A stretch of 64,000 nucleotides of DNA from Ascaris suum (taxonomy: Eukaryota; Nematoda; Chromadorea; Rhabditida; Ascarididae). Position 1 is the stretch's first letter; each line of letters opens with the position of its first letter. Below are positions 55,201 through 64,000 of this stretch, piece by piece. The position numbers and the translations under genes are program-made. The stretch is taken from contig CM024178.1 in the NCBI GenBank assembly GCA_013433145.1, positions 4,077,260 through 4,141,259 on the forward strand, in the 5' to 3' direction. The notes under the pieces were generated by a model. That model was given only the letters and a program-made list of their open reading frames with translations. It made no database searches and was not told the origin of the DNA.

Positions 55201-58200
55201 GACCGTTCGTATAAGTCTGCTGTTATGCACACGAATTTTGCGGTACAACTGCTGTTAAATGCACACGAATTTTCAGACCCTCAAACTTTTATAAATTGTT
55301 TTTAATTTGATAGGTCAACGCGAAATATGGTGTAGGAGATCAAATATAGCGTACGTCATACCCAGCAAATTTTGCAGCTCTAACTTCATCGGCTCCGGAG
55401 CAGAAATCATTGCGAAGATGGATAATCGGACAGACGCACAAACACAGGCACATGTGCACAGAAAACGTTTCGCCCTGCGCTAGCTAAAAAACTGCAAAAG
55501 CTTGTAGAAACATGAAGACACAAGCAAGAACTTCACTCAAAACTAACTGAACAAGTAAGCTTTTTGAAGAGGAGTTAACTCCTTTAGTGGGAGGTTCGAG
55601 GACGCAGGATCCTCATCGAGACCGAGCTTTCGCATGTGATGAACAATACTTGAAATCGTTATTCCCATAAGGTGTTGTATTTGCTTTGCAGAGAAGCCGC
55701 GTTTCAACAAACTTTTTAGCTCTTCTTCAGCCTCTTTCGTCCACAAAATTTTCCCAGTCCTGAAAAGGAAAAGTAACCTTTATTGAATATAGGCGAACTG
55801 ATAAGTTATCGATAACAATCTTGACAGAAAGCACAATATGCGAACAGTTGCCTCTTTTCTTCGACCAATATGAGTTTTCTTTTTTATCAATAACTAATAA
55901 TTAATTCAAAAAAAAAAATTCTAGGAAGTCAACCATAGATTTCAGAAAATCGTAGTTTTCCTTCACCGATCCTAAAGTCGTCTATTCATATCCGACCTCA
56001 ACGAATGTAAAGGATGCTCCAATACTGCGGAAGGATACCTCATGTGATTCATGTGAATGTTAATGAAAAAAATGATATTTCAGGTAACAATTCGGCAATA
56101 TTCCATCGTGGAAAATCTAATGATAAAGCAGTTTTATACGCCCATTCCACTAAAGAACCCTCTTACAGCCAATGAGGCAAAACATAAAAATATGAACAAA
56201 ATTGCAGTCAACAAAATGACTCAATGCAGCCTCCGAAGCTATTGACAAATTTCGCTGGCTCTAGGTTTCCTGGAAGTGACTGGGCAAATCACTACAGATG
56301 GATGCACACAGACAAACTCAGAAAATAATGCGTCTTGTATTGCAATGCATAAGCACATAACTTAGCGAAGATGCAGTCAGTTAGGTTTGCCATCGAGATA
56401 GGTATTCTGCACTGAGTTCGACGTTTCCAGAGCGTTTTCGATTCCCTCACGTTCAACTATTCCTTCATTCTGCGTCTCATCCATCTCTCTTCTGTTCACC
56501 TCCTTCCCCCTCCCTCTCGGTAAAGAGAGATTGCTGTTTTCCTGCGGACATATGAAGGGCGTGTTTGGATGCGCTGCTTTCACTGCTGCACTCTGCTATG
56601 ACATTCTCATTGATGTTTTCGATAGTTTAGCAGAATACATACTTCATCGATCATTACTTTCTAGAATCCGATGCTCATCACCCTAAGCAGTGGGCAAGTC
56701 GCCGCGGCTAACTTATTATCTATTCAACACGAATAAATCGGAATCGATTCGTCGCTATCACTGATTGCAATCACCTAGCAAACTGAAGGCCTATACCAGA
56801 GTTACCATACATTTTATACATCATTCACTGCTTATTACGTCTAATCACACTTGTCTGTCTTTCTGCCTGCGTTTGTTTATACTATCTGCAGATGCAACTA
56901 TAGAAATCTCAAATGCGTACTAATACCAACCTTATCCGAACTTTAACAGTGTCGCTTCGGAGCCGTATCAAGACCGGCATAGATGTTCTGCGAATATGCA
57001 AACACGCTTTCCAACTATCGACGATCTGTTTTACGACTACGAATTCAACCACCCAAATGAAACATTGACCAGATTCAAGGGCTTTTTATTTATAATCCTT
57101 AGGCTCAAAACAACTGTTTGGCCGTAAACAACCGTTACAACCGTTTGTGGAAAGTTCAGAGCTGTCAACATCTGGATCCTATTGAAGTAAAAGTTAGTGC
57201 ATTTGACGTCTCGACCAAAATACCTCGACCTATGTAAAAATACCAACCTTACCAGCCTGTATCAGATAACCAACTAATGAATCAAGAAATATATACTATA
57301 TCAGCGCTCCTAGTGATTTTTACACCAGTAGCTTGCTTTTTAACAGTATCACAGCATAGATCCACCATCCGTGCAAGTACCCTCTACCTCCTAATTAGAT
57401 CCAACTTGCAGCTGTGAACGCGTACGACTGCCACTGGCGTAAACCAACCCCCTCTAACAAGCATCACGAAAAGGTCTACCCTCGCATAAGTGCGCATCTA
57501 CGGTTGTCATCAGCCGAATCACAGAGCATGCAACATTCTTGACGAAGAAGAGCAACACAACGAAACCTCCTCTTCGTGCTCGATCAGCCAGTCTAGCTTC
57601 TCTGAGAGAGCACTGGAAAAGATATTTGATGATCCTCGAACGCGAATACGAGACGCAACGTCATTTAAATTGCATCTGGCGAGTACTTATTTCTATCATT
57701 AATATGAAGAAATTCATTAACGCCGACCTTCGAATGATAACTTCTTCGTTCTTTGGACGAAACAGTTGCCGCATTCTTCCCATCACTTGCATCCCAGTTC
57801 GATTATTCAAACCTCGACCTTAAGAAGAACAAATGAAGCGACGAGGCAACGCAGCGGATATATCTCTTCTCAACTCTCTAGATAAAAAATACTGTGACGC
57901 TTCAGTGCTTATATCTATACATGTGTTTTCGTCTAGCCGTCCGACAGATTCAACTGGTACATCACAAAGAATGCAACGACGATGATCGATGGCCGCGAAC
58001 AGGACCATTCGGAGGTCTTTTAGTCCTGATTCCTTTATTATTCATTACCTCCTTCAGTTAATGACACTGAAAGGCACCATCGAATTCGCAAGTAAGATAT
58101 ATTCCGCAACAGGTCAAGTGAGATCCAAGAATGAATTATTTGATCTGCAGTGAGGTCCAAAAATGATTTGATGAAATAGCAGCGAGGGTGATAAGAAGAG

Positions 58201-60966
58201 AAGAAAAGCGGAAAGTTGCGATCTTTGATCAAATCCTATTCCCATCTCGATTTATTGTTCAACTGCAGAACAGATGGAGAAAAGGACTGAGAAGGAGGAA
58301 AGTGTTCATCTGTGACGGCATTCACATCCCCATCTTGATTCTCTTCGGCTCGTAAATATTCTACGACGGCCAGTTAGACGTCCTTCTCCATTACCGCTCC
58401 TCCCTTGATATCACTAAAGAGTTTTAGGTGGTTCCTTCAAATAGCGTGTCCCATGAAATATGCTGTCAATGCCAACGAAACAAGGTTAAGATGCCGCCAA
58501 TATACAAGGAGAAGGAGATACACATGCGGACACTCATAATATGAAACTCCAATACTGCCTTGCCATGGAAAGAAGAAAGAAGACAGAAATGTATATATGT
58601 GAAATAACTAACACATAATTGGAACAAGTCTAGTGGAGTGCAATTGGCGGACATGTTCCAACTGCTCGCCGGCATTCTTTTTTTCGACACTGTAGCCACC
58701 AGCATATTCATAAGCCGCATCCAAAGGCAATCCATTCTCTTTTGCATAATACTCCCAATTCTGAAAAAAATAATATGCGTATTTGTTTCAGAAACGCTCA
58801 CCTTAATATGGATCTAGTGGACTGGAAAGGAAGTTCTAGTGGAAACTTCTGGCCCTCCACCCCTCCCCCCCCCCCTTGCCCAACATTCTCAATCAAGCCT
58901 ACAGTCACAGCGACCCCACAGATCTTTGAAGACTAAATCGCCCACTTTTTCCACTTCATAAAACAAGGTAATGTGAATGCAAGCGTTCCTCCTCATGTAA
59001 CGTCGTCCACGTCCTAAAATCATCATGAACATGGCTGTTAAGAGACGTTTAACCCAATCGCATTGCTGATTAAGTCTTTCGTGATCGAAATTTGGCAGTC
59101 AACATTTCTAGGTATTTGTGCCATGAGGAAGCCTATTACTAAATAACCCCACCCCAGCTCCCCCTCTTCCGAATATATCTGAGACGATACCATTACGGTC
59201 TCTCTGCTGCACATTTCCCCAGAACTTTTTGCAGATGCCTGGCCAACTGGCCCCAACTGGTGTCCTTTCTCGTTTTTTGTCAAAAACTGACCCTCAGGAC
59301 GTTTCTCTTCTATCCCTCCTTCCCCTTTAAATACTGGAGGGTTTTTCGCAATTTGAGAATTCTACCACAAATAAAAAATTCCTCTGTCCATAACACTTTA
59401 TGGGAAATATGCTTCATAAGAAGAATATATAAAGCCCGCTTATTATTTAACTGGAGGTGAATCGGTTTGCCAGGACGACGTCAATGAGACAAGCAATTTC
59501 ATGTTTGTAGAAGGTATAAACGATCACGCAAGTAATGAAAATGAGGTGAAGGATATCTTCATGAAGAACCATCACAGTCATTTTTGCTTTGATTGTATAA
59601 ACACAGTGCAATGATTTAGAGATTAGACTATAAAGTGTGAGGGCTGATTTCAATAGCACGTCGAATCACCTTTCATTCGTGCGTTTCGAGCAAAACAAAT
59701 CCGATTTTCCTACGGCTGCGGTCCTTGAAAAGTGATTTTCCGGCAACTGATAAATGACAACTGCAATGGCGGCAGTGGAAGGAAGCTGAGAATATTTACC
59801 TCAGTGCTGTTTAAAAATGACTATTTTAGCTTATTAGGAAGGTCTGAGTTGAAAGTAGTCAAATGCAGTAACCTCAAAAAGGTCCGCAAATGAAGTGTCA
59901 TGGCTGTATTTTGTTGATGAAGTCCATCACCATAGATGGTGAGTGAAATAAACTGAAGTGACTCGAATTATTTTTTCCCACCAAATATCATTACTTTTTT
60001 CACAACTACCTTAAGAAAAAGACGATAACAACCTTTGTTTTAAAATAAAACTCAATAAGAAGAAGATAACAAAACTCACTCGTTGAATTTTGCGGTCTTC
60101 ATCAGCATCAAAGAGCCCTTTCTTGATGACCACTCCTGCGAAATATTTTTTGAAATCATCAAAAAAGGATTTCAAAGTGATCAGTCAAAGAGAACGGAAA
60201 ACTCCCCAATTTACATAAGTTAACAGGAAAATGAAGCTAACATCACAAAGGATCACTGATCAGCTGTTGCACTTTTAGTTATATCACCTATGCCCCCTTT
60301 TTACTGCCCCTCACTCCCTCCAATATCGTATTGAAATGGGTATTAATCTGGTAAACTCGCGGTGCTGGAAGAGAAATCGATCCTCTTTCCACAATGCAAA
60401 ACCATAAAGTTAAAGCACCCCAGCATAATGACAGGCAGCCCGCAATACAGGAACAGTATACGCGATTTAACATCCCATTTATCCTTGTTCGGCAGGTAAA
60501 TCCATCCTATTTTCATCGTTTGGGAGGTAAAACTATGCTGTTTTTCCTTGGTTGTAAGGTAAACCTACCAAAGGGCAGACCAAATATCGCTTAAATGCAC
60601 AAAAATAAGGATACAAAAAGGATTTCGTATGAAGTTCCATGAAGGTGAAAACAGACCACATTCTTTAAGCCGTTGAAGTTGATCAGGACGTAGATAAGTC
60701 TGTCTCACATGGTAGAACGGAGTTCCATCTTCCTCAAGCACACCCTTTTCTGGCAAACACCTCATCGACTGCAAATATGAAAGCTTTTATTTATAAATTG
60801 GAAGGAACAGCACCGCTTAACGAATATAAATAGCTGCTCTGAACGGCAAATGCAATAGTGCCCTGACACTACACTTTCAACGACAGCATCAACAAATACC
60901 AAGACTTCCATAATACCGAGAGTTACCTTTCGCTCTTCCAGCGCCGAAAACCAATCCAAAGCATTA
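45826..60966 (-). CDS. Large Myb/SANT-like DNA-binding protein with Lys/Glu-rich repeat tail
   Basis: Exons, from the 5' side: 60966-60927, 60768-60657, 60135-60080, 58760 to about 58614, 56987-56931, 55759 to about 55553, 52658-52470, 51793-51714, 49625-49284 and 49254 (or 49239) to 45826. Most phases join cleanly. A possible 22-base exon at 61208-61187 precedes them; the true start is not found. The blocks KKGLFDADEDRKIQ plus NWEYYAKENGLP, RTGKILWTKEAEEELKSLL and NLFEDDERRLDRIL plus WIEILMKYNRSTHC look like successive Myb-type repeats, as in TTF1/Reb1-like factors; this is inference. The last exon is about 1,140 codons of acidic and basic helix (KRLKKLKKERKRLLKEH type), typical of nuclear or nucleolar proteins, with eight 77-residue repeats. 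A one-base insertion near 47567 breaks its frame. The joins 58.6 to 56.99 kb and 55.5 to 52.66 kb are the weakest, and two adjacent genes cannot be excluded. Confidence 0.55.
46076..47905 (-). repeat. Coding minisatellite, eight copies of about 231 bp
   Basis: The word GTTTTCCTGG starts at 46261, 46492, 46723, 46954, 47185, 47416, 47648 and 47879, giving a period of 231 bases, once 232. The units are nearly identical at DNA level. Two variants exist: RREEEAQYGIHANEQ and RKEEETEYGIHANEQ. Because 231 is a multiple of three, copy-number changes keep the frame. Confidence 0.97.
49255..49283 (-). other. Very short intron or frameshift before the tail exon
   Basis: The upstream exon reads to EEEPNSA and the tail frame begins SESEDSASL in a different frame. 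The donor GGCAG/GTGAATTC is good. The acceptor GCGCAG gives a 29-base intron; an alternative, GCGAAG at 49240, gives 44 bases. Both restore phase. A one-base indel is the other explanation. Confidence 0.55.
49626..51713. other. Intron, Myb-like gene
   Basis: Between the inferred exons. No independent gene is supported; a few short open frames on both strands lack splice support. Confidence 0.4.
52659..55552. other. Intron or intergenic, Myb-like gene
   Basis: No supported gene. A short duplication of TGCACACGAATTTT with flanking CTGCTGTTA lies at about 55217-55276. Confidence 0.4.
56988..58613. other. Intron with an unplaced coding-like piece
   Basis: At 57820-58008 (minus) a frame reads HRRCILCDVPVESVGRLDEN and later LSRELRRDISAALPRRFIC. 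The spaced cysteines could bind zinc but splice sites were not found. An exon linking the 58.7 and 56.9 kb blocks of the Myb-like gene is expected in this stretch and is not identified. Confidence 0.25.
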
Positions 60967-61208
60967 CTGGAAAGTGTGAATCATGGCAGCGAGAATAGCA
61001 CGATATGCGCTTTTTAACTTGGTAACTAAACGAGCCGACTGTGGCGATTTTCGAAAACAATGAAATATTTCCTCATGTTATTTCCAACACAACCGACACA
61101 CGTTGTTCAGATTGCAAAGCAAAGGCGACTCATTTTATGACAGCCTTCGACGCCGACTACAAACGGAAAATGTGGCAAACAGTAACCGAATCGCGTCTAT
61201 TAGGCCGC

Positions 61209-62931
61209 CTGAAGTGTGTGTTGGAAGAATGAAGCCTCATAGCCAGTGCGCTGTGCACTTCTCAGCGTGATACTGCAAAAGTGATAGGTAAACGAATAAG
61301 CTTACGAGTCCAATGTAGACAACAGCGCCGCCTTTATAAATGAAGGATGGAGCACCCGTAACGCGACAAAGCCATGAGAAAGGGGATCCGTCACGCAAGG
61401 GGGTATTCTATGGCCTTGTCCCATGTAACATTAAAGTGCTTACAGGACGCCGAAATATCCACGGCGCACTTGCCTGGACAGGGAAGTAGGAAGATTGCCT
61501 GTGAAAGGTTAGCATGCCTGAGATGCATTTGTCCACAAGGCAAAGTAAAAGTTAGCGCTCAAAAGAAGCAACACCCTTCTGTTAGCATTGCAAATTATAA
61601 GGTAACCGTTAATGCGGCACTAGAAGCTCAGAGTGCTCAGAGATGGAATGTGCGTGTGCGGGCCACTGATTTAAGTCCTCTACGACAGCATCCATGAATT
61701 CCCATCTTGTATGGCAGAGCCACAGCTTGCCCCACTTTTATAGCCAAAAGACATACTGGTTCTCTAATCTTGAGGTCAAGGAAGGATGCCGAACTGAACT
61801 GTAGATCCTTGCACACCCACTTGAGCCCTCATAGCCATTTCTTTAGCAAAAGAACGCAGAAGACGGAAACAACATAGCCAAGTGAATTCGATAATCAAAG
61901 CTGTTAGAATTGAATGTTAGTGGAAAATGTGACAATTTGTTGACTAATAGAACAAAATTCGTTACGGCTATTCACTTGGCTGTTTCAAAATGCTTTGAAA
62001 GAGAAATATTTGGGAAATTATTTACAATTAAGGGGAGAGGAGGAAAAACGTTTTTCGCGGCTTCTGATGTCGTGGAGGAGGGAATGAGACCGAAGGAAGA
62101 CAGCGTTGAGGAGAAAGCAGTATAGCTAAGAAGAAGCAAGCTAATGTATCACTAGCGCCATGCCTCCATCTTCATGCGCCCTTACAAGCTTCCTTTAAAG
62201 CAGAATAGCAAAAGTGCATTGTAATTACCTTGTGTCTCTTTACGCTTATGTTCCACCCACACGTAAAATGTTTCATTTCCCATACAACATAAAGGAAACC
62301 AGCAATTTCTAATTGTCATTACGCCTATTTTTGCGCATTTCACCAACGTTCAAGCGATCCGTTCGTCCGCTTATTAATCGAGCCTTCTATATTTGAATAT
62401 TTAATGAAGTAATAACAGCCGCTTGTCTATTCAATAATACTTGCATGGTCAATCACAAAGAGTAGTCGCACTTCGCACGATTTTGAAGTCGAATTCACCA
62501 CCACGAACTTCATATGCTTCTACAGATCTCATTTGCATATTTCACGTCAGATCAAAATTAAAATCCACGAAATTTGTTGATCTCTTTCAACGACGCTCAA
62601 CTTCACGATAAAACGGTTCATTTGATGCTAAATGCCATCCCTTTATTTCGCCATATAACTCATTGGATTGGTTCATTAATACGGTCTCAGTAGTCATTAT
62701 GTAATTTCAGTTATGCAAATATACGAAAATGTTCTCATCTCATTGGTTAATATCTCCCACACTTCACTACTAAGTTAATTGCTGTTGACGTCATGAGCCA
62801 ACCATTTCATTGAAATATCTATTACTTTGGTGAATATGATAATATGCAAATTTCGAAGTGTTAACGACAGCTTTCAAACTTTCATTTCATTTGCACATGA
62901 ATGTTGCATTGATCACTCGAAACATCCCTAT
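61209..62931. other. Intergenic or 5' region of the Myb-like gene
   Basis: The open frame at 61374-61697 (plus, 107 codons) has no domain. On the minus strand, after CTTTTGCAG at about 61275, a frame reads LRSAQRTGYEASFFQHTLQ; it may belong to the 5' end of the Myb-like gene, but phase does not decide it. Confidence 0.25.
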
Positions 62932-64000
62932 CTACTGAATAGTATTTTGTTGTGAAGTTTTATGCAACGGAATCAATTGTGGATAGGGTTCACGAATAAT
63001 CGGACGGCGATCTGCGACAACATGTGTAGGTAACTGTTTCTTGTTCGAAACCACATAGAGTAGACGGAAGCAAACCGTCGTCGTGATCATAGTCTGAAGT
63101 TCACGATAACGGTGACACAAAAGGGTCCTACAACCAGCTGCTAATAAAACGCCTCTTTTGAAACCTGACGATTAACTACTTCGTGCTAACAATGTCATAA
63201 TCCTTAGGTTATAGCTATACCTGCATTAAATAAAGCGATTAGCATAGAATTGAACTATAATTTTTAAGCAAGAGAACGCGATCAACAAACCCCTCCGCGC
63301 GGTACACAACAATTAAAGATTTCGGATCGCAACTTGCTAAGTGCTTTTTCGTTTTTCACCCATTGAATTTCTTTTTCAGTGCTCTATGCTAATGCTGGAA
63401 TTTTATGGTTGTGCTAAGAAATGAGACCGGCTGGCAGCAAAGACTTAATTCGCATTAGTTATTGCATGGTTCATTCTTCATGGTATTTTAGGAATGGCTC
63501 CATAGAAAAAGTTAGCCGGCATGACAGGTGACCCACCATGGAACCGGGGAAAAAGGAGCATTCAGTATCATGGACTTTCGTGAGCTGTTCATTGCTGTCT
63601 TCAATTCCATTACGGCCTTACCATGCGTTCATGCACTAGTTACCCCACAACCCTTTCTTCATGCTCCTTGCTGTGAACTAAATTATAAATTTAACCATTG
63701 CAAAAAAAATCTTCAGGACATCAACGATATAAAATCCTCGACTAAGATCCAAAACTTCCGTTCGTTTGATTTCTAGTTTCAACGTTAGGCAGCTCGTCGT
63801 CAACGGCCGAAAGAATTGCTGTCGCTGTTAGGTTATGACTGCGGGTTGCGGTTTGGTACATTTGAAAGCGAATGTAGTTGGCGAGAGGAAACAGAAACTT
63901 ATGCGTATTCGAAAGAAATGAGAGGCAAGTCGAGAGTGCGCTCTGCTTGAAAAGATCATCCAAAAGTCGGCTTAAGGAGTGTTTTTCGAGAGAGACTGTA
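62932..64000 (-). CDS. 3' end of a gene running off the right edge, unknown product
   Basis: Two blocks on the minus strand join in phase 0. The upstream block, from the window end to 63784, contains RLLDDLFKQSALSTCLSF, then HKFLFPLANYIRFQMYQTAT and ends SAVDDELPN, with a weak donor AAC/GTTGAA. The last block, 63093-62932, follows the acceptor GTGAACTTCAG and reads TMITTTVCFRLLYVVSNKKQ, then REPYPQLIPLHKTSQQN, with stop TAG. I do not recognise the protein. The gene would lie head-to-tail upstream of the Myb-like gene, with about 1.7 kb between them. The donor is poor, so the two blocks might not be joined. Confidence 0.35.

Noticed and set aside
56377..56583. An acidic open frame between two Myb-gene exons.
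   Set aside because: The exons on either side join in phase without it and give a continuous VKVRIRTGKILWTKE block; no clean splice sites frame it.
1..64000. CRISPR arrays, tRNA or rRNA genes, bacterial operons.
   Set aside because: No spaced direct repeats with unique spacers, no cloverleaf or conserved rRNA words noticed by eye, and gene structure is clearly intron-rich eukaryotic. A tRNA covariance scan was not possible here.

Overview
The window looks like a nematode nuclear scaffold. The genes are split into many exons, most confidently placed introns begin GT and end in (T)TTCAG-like acceptors, and two gene starts lie just downstream of unpaired acceptor sites of the kind used for spliced-leader trans-splicing. 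The G-protein alpha subunit closely resembles the nematode chemosensory class (ODR-3/GPA type). The base composition is AT-rich with long homopyrimidine runs. I saw no bacterial operon, tRNA, rRNA or CRISPR array. I cannot name the species. All splice sites were placed by hand from reading frame, phase and consensus.

Layout. (1) 732-17068, minus strand: a complete 16-exon cytoplasmic dynein intermediate chain gene (about 695 aa), with LC8-type TQT motif, roadblock-binding helix and WD40 repeats. (2) 17.1-30.7 kb: long, mostly empty intergenic DNA. It holds a candidate three-exon small gene (19017-20482, plus) and an inverted, partly deleted copy of the dynein exon 2/intron 2 boundary (25521-25619) beside a perfect 30-bp palindrome. 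(3) 30756-39655, plus: a complete eight-exon G alpha gene (360 aa). (4) 40145-40485, plus: a candidate two-exon 100-aa gene with a 38-bp intron. (5) 42.1-43.5 kb, minus: a compact, unrecognised candidate membrane-protein gene with introns of about 38-75 bp, followed by a paralogous exon. (6) 45826-60966 or beyond, minus: a large gene inferred to encode a Myb/SANT-like DNA-binding protein whose last exon is a long Lys/Glu-rich tail carrying about eight near-identical 231-bp (77-codon) repeats. One repeat has a single-base insertion that breaks the frame. (7) 62932-64000, minus: probable last exons of a gene that runs off the right edge.

The dynein chain (cargo and dynactin linkage), the sensory-type G alpha and the nuclear Myb-like protein are not an obvious pathway; they are neighbours. 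The most interesting points are the repeat array with its frameshift, the GC-AG dynein intron whose donor region has a second inverted copy with a canonical GT, and the compact-intron genes among large-intron neighbours.
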